Assembly: GCA_017404265.1 (NCBI GenBank)
Contig: JAFRCS010000004.1
Location: 37,300 to 101,299 of the forward strand
Source: Mogibacterium sp.
Lineage (GTDB): Bacteria > Bacillota > Clostridia > Peptostreptococcales > Anaerovoracaceae
Reading direction: 5' to 3'
Length of the DNA stretch: 64,000 nt
Part shown: positions 52,820-64,000 of the stretch, piece by piece
Position numbering within the stretch: position 1 is the first letter of the stretch
How the letters are laid out: every line of letters starts with the position of its first letter
Notes under the pieces: generated by a model
Databases searched by the model: none
Seen by the model: the letters and a program-made list of their open reading frames with translations, nothing else
Told to the model about the DNA's origin: nothing
Position numbers and translations under genes: made by a program

Positions 52820-55800
52820 ATGCCAACCCCAATCAAAGTTGGAAGAAAAGAGCGTATGAGCTTTGCCAAGATCCATGAGGTCTGCGAGATGCCTAACCTC
52901 ATCGATGTACAGACAAAGTCGTACAAATGGTTCGTCGAAGAGGGCCTCGGAGAGGTTCTTGACGACGTATCGCCAATCCGCGACACGACCAACACTCTTA
53001 GTCTTGAGTTTGCGGATTATCATTTCTCCGACACTCCTAAATACGATCAGGAGGAGTGCAAGGAGAGAGACGCCACATACGCTACTGCTCTGACCGTCAA
53101 GGTAAGACTGATCAACCGCGAGACCGGTGAGATCAAGGAGCAGGACGTATTCATGGGCGACTTCCCTCTCATGACTGAGAAGGGCACATTCGTTTACAAC
53201 GGAGCCGAGAGAGCCATCGTCACACAGATGGTGCGTTCCCCGGGACCGTACTATGACGTAACGACGGACAAGTCCAACCAGAGGCTGTACAGCTCGCAGG
53301 TCATCCCTAACAGAGGCGCATGGCTTGAGTATGAGACGGACTCCCAGGGCATCCTTTACGTCAGAGTTGACAGAACAAGAAAGCAGCCGCTGACATCGTT
53401 CCTCAGAGCGCTCGGCATCATCGATCCTGAAGCCCTGCAGCTCAGCAGCAACGAGGACATCATCGCTCTCTTCGGAGACGACCAGAGACTGCAGAACACA
53501 CTTGAGAAGGACACCACCAAGAACAGCGCGGACGGACTCAGAGAACTCTACAGAAGACTGAGACCGGGAGAGCCGCCTACAGTTGAGAACGCAAGATCAA
53601 TGCTGATGGCGCTACTCTTTGACGAGAGACGCTATGACCTGGCAAAGGTCGGAAGATTCAAGTACAACCGCAAGCTGGGACTCGCAAACAGACTCGTTGA
53701 CACTGTAGCAGCCGAGGACATCATCGACCCTAACACCGGAGAAGTCCTGGTAGAAGATGGCGGTGAGATCTCCAGAAGCATGGCTATGGTCATCGAGGAC
53801 GCAGGTGTCAAGTCCGTACTCGTACACAGCAAGAACGAGGATGAGCAGGACGTAGTGACAAAGGTCATCGGAAACAATTTCGTAGACCCTGCACAGTACG
53901 TCAATATCGATCTCACTCCATACAGGCTGTCCGAGAAGGTGTTCTATCCTGCACTCATGGACATCATCGAGAAGGCAGAGGGCGACGAAGACAAGCTGAA
54001 GGCGGGAATCGCCAACAGAAGAAAAGAGCTGAGCCCTAAGCACATCATCCTTGAGGACATCGTCGCTTCCATAAGCTATCTGATCAACCTCAGCCACGGC
54101 GTCGGCGAGACCGACGACATCGACCACCTGAGCAACAGACGTCTCAAGACGGTCGGAGAGCTGCTGCAGAACCAGTGCAGGATCGGATTCGCAAGGATGG
54201 AGAAGACGATCAGAGAGAGGATGACGACAGAGAACTCGACTCCTCAGCAGCTGATAAACATCAGGCCTGTGACCGCGGCCATCAAGGAGTTCTTCGGATC
54301 TTCACAGCTGTCGCAGTTCATGGATCAGAACAACCCGCTGGCAGAGCTCACTCACAAGAGAAGACTGTCGGCACTCGGACCTGGCGGACTTTCGAGAGAA
54401 AGAGCCGGCATGGAAGTCAGAGACGTACACTACTCCCACTACGGAAGAATGTGCCCGATCGAGACTCCTGAAGGTCCTAACATCGGACTCATCGGTTCGC
54501 TGACAACATACGGCATCATCAACCAGTACGGATTCATCGAGACTCCGTACCGCAGAGTCGACAAAGAGAAGGGCATCGTCACGAAAGAGGTTCAGTACCT
54601 CGCAGCCGCTGACGAAGACCTCATGATAGTTGCACAGGCGAATGAGCCTCTCGATGAAGAGGGACACTTCGTCAACAACAAGGTCGCCGTAAGAGGCATC
54701 AAGGGTGAGATCACAATGGTGCCTAAGACCGAAGTCGACTACATGGACGTATCGCCTAAGCAGGTAGTTTCCGTAGCCACGGCAATGATCCCGTTCCTTG
54801 AGAACGACGACGCTAACCGTGCGCTGATGGGATCCAACATGCAGAGGCAGGCAGTTCCTCTGCTCGTTACCGAGTCGCCTTACATCGGCACAGGTATCGA
54901 GTACAAGGCAGCCTGCGACTCAGGCGCTGTAGTACTGTGCAAGCACGCCGGCGTAGTCACATACGTCGACGCCAACTATGTCAGAGTCACAAGAGATGAC
55001 GACGGCACAGTCGATGAGTACAAGATGCTCAAATTCAAGCGTTCCAACCAGGGAACCTGCATCAACCAGAGGCCTATCGTCGCATTCGGCGAGCACCTCG
55101 AGGCAGGCGAAGTAGTAGCTGACGGTCCTTCCACAAGCATGGGCGAGATCTCGCTCGGCAAGAACCTCCTGATCGGGTTCATGACATGGGAAGGATACAA
55201 CTACGAGGACGCTATCATCCTTAATGAAAGACTCCTCATGGACGACGTGCTGACATCGCTGCACATCGAGAAGCATGAGTGCGAGGCCAGAGACACCAAG
55301 CTCGGACCTGAAGAGATCACCAGAGACATTCCTAACCTCCCGGGCGACATGCTCAAGGAGCTGGATGAAGAGGGTATCGTCAGGATCGGCGCTGAGGTCA
55401 AGTCGAACGACATCCTGGTCGGCAAGCTGACTCCGAAGAGCGAGACAGACCTCACTCCGGAAGCCAGGATGCTGCGCGCCATCTTCGGCGAGAAGTCCAA
55501 GGAAGTCAGAGACTCGTCCCTCAAGCTGCCTCACGGCGAAGAGGGTATCGTCATCGACGTAAGAGTCTTCGATAAAACAAACAGCCAGGAACTCCCACCG
55601 GGAGTCAACAAGATCGTCAGAGTCTATGTCGCTACAAAGAGAAAGATCAACGTAGGCGACAAGATGGCCGGACGTCACGGTAACAAGGGCGTTATCTCCA
55701 GGATCCTGCCGCAGGAAGACATGCCGTTCAAGGAAGACGGCGAGCCGCTGCAGGTCATGCTGAACCCTCTGGGCGTACCGTCCCGTATGAACGTAGGACA

Positions 55801-56665
55801 GGTACTCGAGGTTCATCTGGGACTCGCCGCGAAGTCGAAGGGCTGGTACATTTCCACGCCTGTATTCGACGGAGCGCATGAGAGCGACGTTATCCAGATG
55901 CTCAAGGAGGAAGGCTATCCTGAGACAGGCAAGCTGAGACTCAGAGACGGACGTACGGGCGAGTACTTCGACAGCCCTGTAACTGTCGGTTACATGTACA
56001 TGCTGAAGCTCCACCATCTGGTAGACGACAAGATCCACGCCAGATCAACGGGCCCGTACTCGCTGGTAACACAGCAGCCTCTGGGCGGCAAGGCCCAGTT
56101 CGGTGGCCAGAGATTCGGAGAGATGGAAGTATGGGCGCTCGAAGCTTACGGCGCGGCATACACTCTGCAGGAGATCCTGACAGTCAAGTCCGACGATATC
56201 ATCGGACGTACAAAGACATATGAATCGATCATCAACGGAGTCAACATCCCTGAGCCGGGTATCCCTGAATCGTTCAAGGTGCTCATCAAGGAACTGCAGG
56301 CACTTGCTCTTGACATCAGAACAAAGGCAGGCGATGACAGCGAGATCAAGATCAGAGAGACTTCGGAATATGAAGGCGCGCTGACATTCGACAGAATGAT
56401 CAGTGAGAACGACAGAAGAGTCGAGCGCGAGAGAAGAGAGCACGAGCAGGATGCCGACGCTGCTGAAGCAGCAGCCGAGATCAATGCTGCCGAGGCTGAA
56501 GACGACCTCGATTCCGACAAGCTGTCTTCGATGATCGAAGCACTGGCCATGGCAGGCGTATCCGCACCGGAGCCTGACATCGACCTTACGGAAGCAGTTG
56601 AGATGGACAGCCTTGAGGACCTGGCGGAAGCTGAGGCCGCAGAGGCGTTCGAGGATGAAGAGTAG
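52820..56665 (+). CDS. rpoB: DNA-directed RNA polymerase subunit beta
   Basis: 1281 residues, full length. The rifampicin region is [20 protein letters not shown] followed by [12 protein letters not shown], with the residues equivalent to E. coli Asp516, His526 and Ser531 unchanged, so no common resistance allele. Catalytic-centre segments [12 protein letters not shown] and [32 protein letters not shown] region (here split as [26 protein letters not shown]) are intact. An acidic C-terminal extension of ~90 residues rich in Ala and Glu follows the usual end. Ribosome site AAGGAG; rpoC follows after 18 bases. Confidence 0.98.
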   Translation: MPTPIKVGRKERMSFAKIHEVCEMPNLIDVQTKSYKWFVEEGLGEVLDDVSPIRDTTNTLSLEFADYHFSDTPKYDQEECKERDATYATALTVKVRLINRETGEIKEQDVFMGDFPLMTEKGTFVYNGAERAIVTQMVRSPGPYYDVTTDKSNQRLYSSQVIPNRGAWLEYETDSQGILYVRVDRTRKQPLTSFLRALGIIDPEALQLSSNEDIIALFGDDQRLQNTLEKDTTKNSADGLRELYRRLRPGEPPTVENARSMLMALLFDERRYDLAKVGRFKYNRKLGLANRLVDTVAAEDIIDPNTGEVLVEDGGEISRSMAMVIEDAGVKSVLVHSKNEDEQDVVTKVIGNNFVDPAQYVNIDLTPYRLSEKVFYPALMDIIEKAEGDEDKLKAGIANRRKELSPKHIILEDIVASISYLINLSHGVGETDDIDHLSNRRLKTVGELLQNQCRIGFARMEKTIRERMTTENSTPQQLINIRPVTAAIKEFFGSSQLSQFMDQNNPLAELTHKRRLSALGPGGLSRERAGMEVRDVHYSHYGRMCPIETPEGPNIGLIGSLTTYGIINQYGFIETPYRRVDKEKGIVTKEVQYLAAADEDLMIVAQANEPLDEEGHFVNNKVAVRGIKGEITMVPKTEVDYMDVSPKQVVSVATAMIPFLENDDANRALMGSNMQRQAVPLLVTESPYIGTGIEYKAACDSGAVVLCKHAGVVTYVDANYVRVTRDDDGTVDEYKMLKFKRSNQGTCINQRPIVAFGEHLEAGEVVADGPSTSMGEISLGKNLLIGFMTWEGYNYEDAIILNERLLMDDVLTSLHIEKHECEARDTKLGPEEITRDIPNLPGDMLKELDEEGIVRIGAEVKSNDILVGKLTPKSETDLTPEARMLRAIFGEKSKEVRDSSLKLPHGEEGIVIDVRVFDKTNSQELPPGVNKIVRVYVATKRKINVGDKMAGRHGNKGVISRILPQEDMPFKEDGEPLQVMLNPLGVPSRMNVGQVLEVHLGLAAKSKGWYISTPVFDGAHESDVIQMLKEEGYPETGKLRLRDGRTGEYFDSPVTVGYMYMLKLHHLVDDKIHARSTGPYSLVTQQPLGGKAQFGGQRFGEMEVWALEAYGAAYTLQEILTVKSDDIIGRTKTYESIINGVNIPEPGIPESFKVLIKELQALALDIRTKAGDDSEIKIRETSEYEGALTFDRMISENDRRVERERREHEQDADAAEAAAEINAAEAEDDLDSDKLSSMIEALAMAGVSAPEPDIDLTEAVEMDSLEDLAEAEAAEAFEDEE

Positions 56666-56683
56666 GAAAGGGGGGAAAAGATA

Positions 56684-59600
56684 ATGATCACAGATAACAA
56701 CCAGGATCTCAGAAACATCGAATCCCTGCAGATCAAACTCGCATCCACAGAGGAGATGCTCAACTGGTCGCACGGTGAAGTAACGAAGCCTGAGACCATC
56801 AACTACAGATCGCTCAAGCCTGAATTTGACGGCCTGTTCTGCGAAAGGATCTTCGGACCTACAAAGGACTGGGTCTGCGGCTGCGGCAAGTACAACAAGA
56901 TCCGTTACAGAGGACTGATCTGCCCGTACTGCGGAGTTGAGGTCACAAAGGCCAAGGTCAGAAGAGAGAGGATGGGACACATCGCTCTCGTATCCCCGGT
57001 ATCCCACATCTGGTACTTCAAGGGCATCCCTTCAAGGATCGGCCTTGTACTGGACATGACACCGAAGGAACTCGAGAAGGTGCTGTACTTCGCGTCCTAC
57101 GTCGTGACTGACCCGGGCGACACACCGTTCCAGTATAAGCAGATAATCGAGGAAGAAGAGTACAACGAAGCGCGCGAGATCTACGGCAAGAACTTTGAAG
57201 CCGGCATGGGCGCTGAGGCCATCAAGAAACTCCTCAAGGACATCGATGTCGATCAGAAGGCGGAAGAACTCAGAGATCAGCTCAAGAAGGCTTCCGGCCA
57301 GAAGAAGATCAGACTGGTCAAGATCCTTGAAGTCATCGAGGCCTTCAAGCAGTCCGGCAACAAGCCTGACTGGATGATCCTCGACGTTATCCCTGTCATC
57401 CCGCCTGATCTGAGACCTATGGTCCAGCTCGACGGAGGCAGATTCGCTACTTCGGACCTCAATGATCTGTACAGAAGAGTCATCAACAGAAACAACAGAC
57501 TCAAAAAGCTCGGTGAGCTCGGCGCTCCGGACATCATCATCCGTAACGAGAAGAGGATGCTCCAGGAATCCGTCGACGCGCTCATCGACAACGGCAGAAG
57601 AGGCAGAGCCGTACAGGGAGCGGGCGGACGTAAGCTCAAGTCCCTGTCCGACATGCTCAAGGGCAAGCAGGGAAGGTTCCGTCAGAACCTGCTCGGTAAG
57701 AGAGTAGACTTCTCCGGACGTTCCGTAATCGTAGTAGGACCGGACCTGAAGTTCTATCAGTGCGGACTTCCTAAGACGATGGCGCTTGAGCTCTTCAAGC
57801 CGTTCATCATGAAAGAGCTTGCTAACAGAGAGCTTGCTCAGAATACAAAGCAGGCGAGAGTCATGGTAGAAAGAGCGGAGCCTGAAGTATGGGACGTTCT
57901 TGATTACATCATCAAGGATCACCCTGTTCTGCTCAACCGTGCCCCTACACTGCACAGACTCGGTATCCAGGCATTTGAGCCGGTACTGGTAGAGGGCAAG
58001 GCCATCAAGCTGCACCCGCTCGTATGTACCGCTTTCAACGCCGACTTCGACGGAGACCAGATGGCCGTTCACGTACCTCTTTCAGTAGAGGCGCAGGCAG
58101 AGGCAAGATTCCTCATGCTGTCGGTCAACAACATCCTGGCTCCTAAGGACGGATCGCCTATCACTGTTCCTACACAGGACATGATCCTCGGATCGTACTA
58201 CCTGACACATCCGGGAACAGAGGAGAGAGACCGCCCTGCTGAAAAGGGAGACGGCAAGAGCTTCGCGGATTACGATGAGATGATCATGGCTTACAACGCC
58301 GGAGTCGTCGGCATCCACGCGAAGGTCAAGGTAAGACGTTACGCTTACGAAGGCGATCCCGGAAAACTCGTAGAGTCCACAGTCGGAAGATTCATCTTCA
58401 ACGAGGGACTTCCGCAGGATCTCGGATTCGTAGACAGAGAGAAGGATCCGTACTCACTCGAGGTGGACTTCCTCTGCGACAAGAAGGCTCTCGGAAGGAT
58501 CATCGCCGCTTGCTTCAAGGCTCACGGCAACACCGAGACAGCCCTCATGCTCGACTACATCAAGGATACCGGTTATCACTACTCGACAGTATCCGCAGTC
58601 ACCATCAGTATCTCCGACATGGAGATCCCTGAGGCGAAGGCGACCATCGTTGCCGAAGCGGAGAACAAGGTAGACCAGTACGAGGCTCTCTACAGAAAGG
58701 GTCTCATGTCCGATAAGGAGAGATACGAAAGCATCATCAGCACCTGGAGAAAGGCGACTGACGATACAGCTGACGCTCTCATGGACAACCTTGGTTCACT
58801 GAACAACCTTTACATCATGGCAAAATCCGGCGCCAGAGGTAATAAATCTCAGATCAGCCAGATCGGCGGAATGAGAGGACTGATGGCGAACGCGACAGGT
58901 CACACGGTAGAGATCCCTATCAAGGCCAACTTCCGTGAAGGACTGTCCATACTGGAGTACTTCATCTCATCCAACGGAGCCCGTAAGGGACTTACCGATA
59001 CGGCTCTGAGAACAGCCGACTCCGGATATCTGACAAGACGTCTTGTAGATATCTCGCACAGCATCATCATCAATGAAGAGGACTGCGGAACGACCGAAGG
59101 CATCGAAGCCAGAGCGTTCAGAGACGGCAAGGAAGAGATCGAGAAGCTGAGCCTCCGTATCGCGGGCAGATACACGAGCGAAGACGTAGTCGATCCGGCT
59201 ACGGGCGAAGTAGTTCTGGCTGCCAACGAGTACATCACGGATGACATGGCAGACGAGATCGAAAAGCGCGGCATCGAGTCCGTAATGATCAGATCCGCCA
59301 TGACATGCAGGGCCAAGACAGGTCTCTGCGCTAAGTGCTACGGCAAGAACATGGCCACGGGCAGACTCGTGCAGCAGGGTGAGGCTGTAGGCATCATCGC
59401 CGCACAGTCCATCGGTGAGCCGGGTACACAGCTGACCATGAGAACGTTCCACACGGGCGGCGTTGCCGGTTCCGACATCACTCAGGGTCTCCCGAGAGTA
59501 GAGGAGCTCTTCGAGGCGCGTAAGCCTAAGGGTCTTGCTGAGATCTGCGAGGGCGACGGAGTCGTTACCGCGATCGAGCCTAGAGAAGACAACAAGACCG

Positions 59601-60349
59601 ACATCATCGTTGAGGAAAAGGGCGGCGAGCGCAACTACGTCATACCGTTCGGAGCGAGGATCAACGTCGAGGTGGGACAGGAGATCAAGGCGGGCAGCCA
59701 GATCACCAAGGGACCTCTCGATCCGCACGACATCATGAGACTGCTCGGAGTACAGGGCGTTTATGAATACCTCCTGAGAGAAGTGCAGAGAGTGTACAAG
59801 AATCAGGGTGTAGACATCAACGACAAGCACATCGAGATCATCGTAAGCCAGATGCTCTCCAAGTACAAAGTCGAAAAGCCTGGAGATACAAGACTCCTGC
59901 CTGGCGGACAGTACTCAAGAAGAGACATCGAGGCGGCCAACGAGGCTGCTGAGGCTGAAGGCGGCGAGCCATGCACAGCCAACAGACAGCTCCTCGGTAT
60001 CACAAAGGCTGCTCTGGCAACAAGCTCGTTCCTGTCGGCGGCATCCTTCCAGGAGACAACGAGAGTACTGACAGACGCGTCCATCAAGGGCAAGACCGAC
60101 AGACTCGAAGGTCTCAAGGAGAACGTCATGATCGGTAAGCTGATCCCTGCCGGAACAGGCATGAAGCGCTACTCCGAGGTCGAGGTCGACTACGGTGAAT
60201 GGGATGAATTCGTGAACGGAAAGGCCGAGCGCGAAGAAGACCTGGTCATCGCCGGTCTCGAAGAGGAGGAAGCCGCAGCTGCAGCTGAGGCTGCTGCCGA
60301 GCCTGAAGAAGAGATCAAGGTGTACGGTGAGGTAGCTATAGTTGAATAG
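56684..60349 (+). CDS. rpoC: DNA-directed RNA polymerase subunit beta-prime
   Basis: 1221 residues. N-terminal zinc site ([20 protein letters not shown]), the metal-binding catalytic motif [16 protein letters not shown], the bridge-helix/trigger-loop region around [20 protein letters not shown], and the second zinc site ([13 protein letters not shown]). Ala/Glu-rich acidic tail at the C-terminus, like rpoB. AAGGGGGG precedes ATG. A structured element begins four bases after the stop. Confidence 0.98.
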   Translation: MITDNNQDLRNIESLQIKLASTEEMLNWSHGEVTKPETINYRSLKPEFDGLFCERIFGPTKDWVCGCGKYNKIRYRGLICPYCGVEVTKAKVRRERMGHIALVSPVSHIWYFKGIPSRIGLVLDMTPKELEKVLYFASYVVTDPGDTPFQYKQIIEEEEYNEAREIYGKNFEAGMGAEAIKKLLKDIDVDQKAEELRDQLKKASGQKKIRLVKILEVIEAFKQSGNKPDWMILDVIPVIPPDLRPMVQLDGGRFATSDLNDLYRRVINRNNRLKKLGELGAPDIIIRNEKRMLQESVDALIDNGRRGRAVQGAGGRKLKSLSDMLKGKQGRFRQNLLGKRVDFSGRSVIVVGPDLKFYQCGLPKTMALELFKPFIMKELANRELAQNTKQARVMVERAEPEVWDVLDYIIKDHPVLLNRAPTLHRLGIQAFEPVLVEGKAIKLHPLVCTAFNADFDGDQMAVHVPLSVEAQAEARFLMLSVNNILAPKDGSPITVPTQDMILGSYYLTHPGTEERDRPAEKGDGKSFADYDEMIMAYNAGVVGIHAKVKVRRYAYEGDPGKLVESTVGRFIFNEGLPQDLGFVDREKDPYSLEVDFLCDKKALGRIIAACFKAHGNTETALMLDYIKDTGYHYSTVSAVTISISDMEIPEAKATIVAEAENKVDQYEALYRKGLMSDKERYESIISTWRKATDDTADALMDNLGSLNNLYIMAKSGARGNKSQISQIGGMRGLMANATGHTVEIPIKANFREGLSILEYFISSNGARKGLTDTALRTADSGYLTRRLVDISHSIIINEEDCGTTEGIEARAFRDGKEEIEKLSLRIAGRYTSEDVVDPATGEVVLAANEYITDDMADEIEKRGIESVMIRSAMTCRAKTGLCAKCYGKNMATGRLVQQGEAVGIIAAQSIGEPGTQLTMRTFHTGGVAGSDITQGLPRVEELFEARKPKGLAEICEGDGVVTAIEPREDNKTDIIVEEKGGERNYVIPFGARINVEVGQEIKAGSQITKGPLDPHDIMRLLGVQGVYEYLLREVQRVYKNQGVDINDKHIEIIVSQMLSKYKVEKPGDTRLLPGGQYSRRDIEAANEAAEAEGGEPCTANRQLLGITKAALATSSFLSAASFQETTRVLTDASIKGKTDRLEGLKENVMIGKLIPAGTGMKRYSEVEVDYGEWDEFVNGKAEREEDLVIAGLEEEEAAAAAEAAAEPEEEIKVYGEVAIVE

Positions 60350-60352
60350 GAA

Positions 60353-60530
60353 TTTGCGCGGATAAGCACCGGAGGCGAACAATCCGCAGAAAGTGCAGAA
60401 GCACACCGGAGCAACGGACCGACAGCAGAAGGAACCGTGGGAACGTTTCCCACGGGCCATCGGAGGGCCGTTGAAACGGATTGTGCTTCGTGCTTTCGAG
60501 GACGTTCGCCGATGGTCTTAGTCTCGCAAT
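60353..60530 (+). ncRNA. Structured 3' element, family B copy 2
   Basis: The ends (about 60353-60372 and 60509-60530) pair with small bulges (TTGCG with CGCAA, TAAG with CTTA, ACC with GGT). The core holds GCAGAAAGTGCAGAAGCACA and GTGCTTCGTGCTTT as in the copy at 48708. Hairpin CCGTGGGAA/TTCCCACGG (60435-60443 with 60447-60455) occupies the same place as CCACGGGAA/TTCCCGTGG in copy 1, with compensatory swaps and a much shorter loop. Unlike copy 1 there is no T-run behind it. Confidence 0.7.
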
Positions 60531-60552
60531 TCATAAAAAACTAATGAAACGA

Positions 60553-60581
60553 TTGACATTTCAACGTTTTATCAGTAAAAT
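60553..60581 (+). promoter_or_regulatory. Promoter of the rpsL-rpsG-fusA-tuf operon
   Basis: TTGACA (60553-60558), 17 bases, TAAAAT (60576-60581), giving a leader of about 55 bases to rpsL. Confidence 0.75.
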
Positions 60582-60643
60582 TTAAAAGTTCGAGCGCTCT
60601 TTTAAGCGTTTGGATAAAAAATCTTAGAAGAAAGGAGAAAAGA

Positions 60644-61060
60644 ATGCCTACAATCAACCAGTTAGTACGTCAGGGCAGACAGAGCTCGGTAAAGAAGTCG
60701 ACAGCTCCTGCGCTCGGTAAGAACATGAACACTCTTCGTAAGACTCTTACCGACGTCAACTCCCCTCAGAAGAGAGGCGTATGCGTAGCAGTCAAGACAG
60801 TAACTCCGAAGAAGCCGAATTCGGCTCTCCGTAAAGTCGCAAGAGTTCGTCTCACCAACGGAATGGAAGTAACAGCTTACATTCCTGGTATTGGTCACAA
60901 TCTGCAGGAGCACAGCGTAGTGCTGGTCAGAGGCGGCAGAGTAAAGGACCTCCCGGGTGTCAGATATCACATCATCAGAGGTACACTCGACGCTTCCGGC
61001 GTTGCAAATCGTGGACAGGGTCGTTCCAAGTATGGAGCAAAGAGGCCTAAAAAGAAGTAA
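60644..61060 (+). CDS. rpsL: 30S ribosomal protein S12
   Basis: 138 residues. Signature [20 protein letters not shown] with the decoding-centre Lys (E. coli Lys43 equivalent) and later [19 protein letters not shown] with the Lys88 equivalent; both are wild type, so no classical streptomycin resistance change. GAAAGGAG precedes ATG. First gene of the str operon. Confidence 0.98.
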   Translation: MPTINQLVRQGRQSSVKKSTAPALGKNMNTLRKTLTDVNSPQKRGVCVAVKTVTPKKPNSALRKVARVRLTNGMEVTAYIPGIGHNLQEHSVVLVRGGRVKDLPGVRYHIIRGTLDASGVANRGQGRSKYGAKRPKKK

Positions 61061-61209
61061 CAAAAGTTAACACTGTACTATGGCATTCTTTATTCTATAA
61101 AGAGCGCCGCGGGGGCTGCAGCATGAGTAAGCTGGCGGTATGAGCCATCTGAAGAAGAACATGATACAGTCAACGAGTACCGACTTATTTTCCAAAGGAG
61201 GGAAGAGAA

Positions 61210-61680
61210 GTGCCAAGAAAAGGTAACACACCAAAGAGAGACGTTCTTCCTGATCCTGTCTACAACAGCGTAGTAGTCGCTAAGCTGATCAACAGCATTA
61301 TGCTGGACGGCAAGAAGGGCGTTGCCCAGACTATCGTCTATGATGCGTTCGATACGATCAGAGAGAAGACAGGCGAGGAACCTCTCGAAGTATTCGAGAA
61401 GGCAATGAACAACATCATGCCGGTTCTCGAAGTTAAAGCAAGAAGAATCGGTGGTGCAAACTACCAGGTTCCAATCGAAGTAAGACCTGAGAGAAGACAG
61501 ACACTCGGTCTGAGATGGCTGACAAGATACACCAGAGCAAGAGGTGAAAGAAAGATGTCAGACAGACTCGCCGGTGAGCTGATGGATGCTGCCAACAACA
61601 CAGGATCGTCCGTAAAGAAGAAGGAAGATACCCACAAGATGGCAGAAGCCAACAAGGCATTCGCACACTTCAGATTCTAG
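61210..61680 (+). CDS. rpsG: 30S ribosomal protein S7
   Basis: 156 residues, starting with GTG at 61210 behind [29 protein letters not shown] start and the signature region [22 protein letters not shown]. Organises the head of the 30S subunit. The 149-base gap before it holds a few short palindromes but nothing I can name. Confidence 0.98.
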   Translation: MPRKGNTPKRDVLPDPVYNSVVVAKLINSIMLDGKKGVAQTIVYDAFDTIREKTGEEPLEVFEKAMNNIMPVLEVKARRIGGANYQVPIEVRPERRQTLGLRWLTRYTRARGERKMSDRLAGELMDAANNTGSSVKKKEDTHKMAEANKAFAHFRF

Positions 61681-61733
61681 TCTGAAAGTGAAAAAGTTGT
61701 TTCAACAGTTAAGCAGTAAGAAAGGAGGAAGTT

Positions 61734-63800
61734 ATGGGAAGAGCGTTTTCTCTTGAGAAAACACGTAATATCGGTATCATGGCTCACATCGATGCCGGCA
61801 AGACAACGACGACCGAGAGGATCCTTTTCTATACAGGACGCACCCACAAGCTGGGGGAGACCCATGAGGGCGCAGCCACCATGGACTGGATGGAGCAGGA
61901 ACAGGAACGCGGAATCACCATCACTTCCGCCGCTACGACTGCTCAGTGGAAGGACACCAGGATCAACATCATCGACACTCCGGGACACGTCGACTTCACG
62001 GTCGAGGTAGAAAGATCCCTGAGAGTCCTGGACGGAGCCGTTATGGTGCTTTGCGCCAAGGGCGGAGTCGAGCCTCAGAGCGAGACCGTCTGGAGACAGG
62101 CAGAGAAATACGGAGTTCCTCGCATGATATTCGTCAACAAGATGGATATCATGGGTGCCAATTACTTCCACGTACTGGATATGATCCATGACAGGCTCAA
62201 GGCCAACGCGGTCGCGGTACAGCTGCCTATCGGGTCGGAAGCTGACTTTGTCGGTATCATCGACCTTATCAAGATGAAGGCAGAGCTCTATCACGATGAT
62301 GACCTCGGAAAGGTGTATGAGGAGAAAGAGATCCCTGAAAACATGCTGGACGAGGCAAAGGCGTGGAGAGACAGGATGCTTGAAGCCGTGGCGGAATGCG
62401 ACGAAGACCTCATGATGATGTACCTCGAAGGCGAAGAGATGCCGGTAGAGGATATCAAGAGAGTCATCCGCCGCGAGACCATAAAGGGCAACATGTATCC
62501 GGTGTTCTGCGGATCGGCTTACAGAAACAAGGGCGTTCAGCTGATGCTTGACGGAGTAGTCGACTACATGCCGTCGCCTCTGGACATCCCGGCGATCAAG
62601 GGCGTCAATCCTTACACCAAGAAGGAAGAGGAGAGACCGGCCGACGATAACGGCCCGTTCTCAGCTCTGGCGTTCAAGATCATGACCGACCCGTTCGTGG
62701 GCAAGCTCGCGTTCTTCAGAGTTTATTCGGGAACGATAGATACGGGCAAGCATGTGTACAACGCCACGAAGGACCGCAAGGAGAGATTCGGCCGCATCCT
62801 GCAGATGCACGCCAATCACAGAAGCGAGATCGAGACAGTCTACTCGGGCGACATCGCTGCGGCGGTAGGACTCAAGTTCACCACCACAGGTGACACGCTC
62901 TGCGACCAGAAAGCACCTATAGTGCTTGAGTCGATGGACTTCCCTGATCCTGTCATTGAGATCGCTATCGAGCCTAAGACCAAGATCGGTCAGGAAAAGA
63001 TGGGCATCGCGCTCGCTAAGCTGGCAGAGGAGGACCCGACATTCAGGACGTACACGAACCCTGAAACAGGTCAGACGATCATTGCCGGCATGGGAGAGCT
63101 CCATCTGGAGATCATCGTGGACAGGCTCCTCAGAGAGTTCAAGGTCGAGGCCAACGTCGGCAGGCCGCAGGTATCCTACAAGGAGACCGTCACCCGCAAC
63201 GCGGATGTGGACTGCAAGCATGCCAAGCAGACGGGAGGAAGCGGCCAGTACGCTCACGTCAAGATCAAACTGTATCCGAGAGAGCCGGGCGAGGGATTCG
63301 AATTCAAGAACTCCATCGTCGGCGGAGCGATCCCGAGGGAATACATCCCGGCAGTCCAGAGCGGCATAGAAGAGGCCATGCAGGCCGGACCGCTCGCGGG
63401 CTACAACGTGGTTGATGTCGGAGTCGAGCTGTATGACGGCTCGTTCCACGAAGTCGACTCATCGGAGATGGCATTCAAGGTCGCGGGATCCAAGGCGTTC
63501 AAGGAAGCCGTTATGAAGGCGAATCCGGTGCTTCTGGAACCTGTTTTCAAGGTAGAGGTCACCGTGCCTGACGGATACATGGGCGATATCATCGGAGATA
63601 TCAGTTCAAGACGCGGCAGGATCGAGGGCTCGGACATCGAGAACGGCGCGGCCGTCGTAAGAGGCTACGTGCCGCTCTCCGAGATGTTCGGTTACGCGAC
63701 CGACCTGCGTTCAAAGACACAGGGACGCGGAGTGTACACAATGCAATTCGATCACTTTGAAAAATTGCCGGAAAGTCTGGCAGAAAAGATAATCAAGTAG
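61734..63800 (+). CDS. fusA: Elongation factor G
   Basis: 688 residues, canonical. G1 [16 protein letters not shown]2/switch I with [12 protein letters not shown]3 DTPGHVDF, G4 NKMD. Domain IV has [10 protein letters not shown]; domain V ends normally. The main translocase of the cell, distinct from the EF-G2 at 30851 (GHGSTGKT). AAAGGAGG ribosome site. Followed by tuf after 23 bases. Confidence 0.98.
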   Translation: MGRAFSLEKTRNIGIMAHIDAGKTTTTERILFYTGRTHKLGETHEGAATMDWMEQEQERGITITSAATTAQWKDTRINIIDTPGHVDFTVEVERSLRVLDGAVMVLCAKGGVEPQSETVWRQAEKYGVPRMIFVNKMDIMGANYFHVLDMIHDRLKANAVAVQLPIGSEADFVGIIDLIKMKAELYHDDDLGKVYEEKEIPENMLDEAKAWRDRMLEAVAECDEDLMMMYLEGEEMPVEDIKRVIRRETIKGNMYPVFCGSAYRNKGVQLMLDGVVDYMPSPLDIPAIKGVNPYTKKEEERPADDNGPFSALAFKIMTDPFVGKLAFFRVYSGTIDTGKHVYNATKDRKERFGRILQMHANHRSEIETVYSGDIAAAVGLKFTTTGDTLCDQKAPIVLESMDFPDPVIEIAIEPKTKIGQEKMGIALAKLAEEDPTFRTYTNPETGQTIIAGMGELHLEIIVDRLLREFKVEANVGRPQVSYKETVTRNADVDCKHAKQTGGSGQYAHVKIKLYPREPGEGFEFKNSIVGGAIPREYIPAVQSGIEEAMQAGPLAGYNVVDVGVELYDGSFHEVDSSEMAFKVAGSKAFKEAVMKANPVLLEPVFKVEVTVPDGYMGDIIGDISSRRGRIEGSDIENGAAVVRGYVPLSEMFGYATDLRSKTQGRGVYTMQFDHFEKLPESLAEKIIK

Positions 63801-63823
63801 TATTCAAGTTTAAGGAGTAAAAA

Positions 63824-64000
63824 ATGGCTAAGCAGAAATATGAAAGAACCAAGCCGCACATCAACATCGGCACGATCGGCCACGTTGACCACGGCAAAAC
63901 GACTCTTACAGCAGCGATCACATCAGTACTTAACAGAAAGTACGGACTCGGCTCTGACGTAGCATTCGATCAGATCGACAAGGCACCTGAAGAGAGAGAA
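63824..64000 (+). CDS. tuf: Elongation factor Tu (3' partial)
   Basis: The first 59 codons are inside the window. [20 protein letters not shown] and G1 [10 protein letters not shown] identify EF-Tu, and the frame is open to the edge. TAAGGAG precedes ATG 63824. Delivers aminoacyl-tRNA to the ribosome; fourth gene of the str operon. Confidence 0.98.
   Translation, partial: MAKQKYERTKPHINIGTIGHVDHGKTTLTAAITSVLNRKYGLGSDVAFDQIDKAPEERE

Noticed and set aside
54290..54420. Rifampicin-resistance change in rpoB
   Set aside because: The key Asp, His and Ser positions match the sensitive form; likewise rpsL keeps both Lys residues.
61061..61209. Regulatory leader before rpsG
   Set aside because: Short palindromes are present but no recognised leader or convincing stem-loop pair could be drawn.

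Overview
The window (about 50% G+C by eye) looks like the chromosome of an anaerobic gut- or mouth-type Clostridium relative (Bacillota, Clostridia; my guess is Anaerovoracaceae/Family XIII, inferred from gene content only). Support includes the rpmG-secE-nusG-rplKA-rplJL-rpoBC-rpsL-rpsG-fusA-tuf order, a mini-RNase III, CarD, EF-G2, L-cysteine desulfidase, YedF with its DUF3343 partner, an MEP-pathway IspDF fusion, and a very large MBG/InlB-repeat surface protein with a three-helix C-terminal anchor. No tRNA, rRNA, CRISPR array, insertion sequence or phage gene was seen.

Layout. 1-13.9 kb is a surface-protein locus: a sigma-70-like factor tethered by a membrane helix to an outside domain (cut by the left edge), a small secreted membrane protein, and a 4096-residue repeat protein. 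14.0-15.9 kb (minus strand) carries DUF3343, yedF and a PD-(D/E)XK-like nuclease. 15.9-16.8 kb is a gene-free gap holding paired palindromic repeat modules, a GC-rich island and direct repeats just ahead of a promoter. 16.8-26.9 kb is a tightly packed nine-gene run: HAD phosphatase, MFS transporter, glycerophosphodiesterase, a cysteine-rich membrane protein, an E2/CAT-fold acyltransferase-like protein, an anchored metallophosphoesterase, an ABC exporter fused to a GNAT acetyltransferase, a second GNAT, and rarA. 27-29 kb holds cyuA and the convergent deoD.

29-49 kb is housekeeping in short operons: asnS; EF-G2; a CPBP protease; a lipoprotein; a two-component system coupled to radA; carD; ispDF-proS; a split chromate-type transporter; cysS-thyA-mrnC; and pgeF-folA-rlmB. 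49-64 kb is the classical transcription/translation cluster, including an L10 leader ahead of rplJ, and runs off the right edge inside tuf.

The most unusual signal is a set of four intergenic elements belonging to two families, each starting 4-24 bases after a stop codon (asnS, rplL, rlmB, rpoC). Within each family a conserved core is closed by a long terminal stem whose sequence differs completely between copies while pairing is kept, and inner hairpins also change in a compensatory way. They look like structured RNAs at the 3' ends of translation and transcription operons, where most other operons here have ordinary intrinsic terminators. Other points worth following up are the membrane-tethered sigma factor beside the giant adhesin, the ABC-GNAT fusion, two apparently leaderless genes (chromate transporter half and pgeF), and the module repeats at 16.3-16.7 kb.
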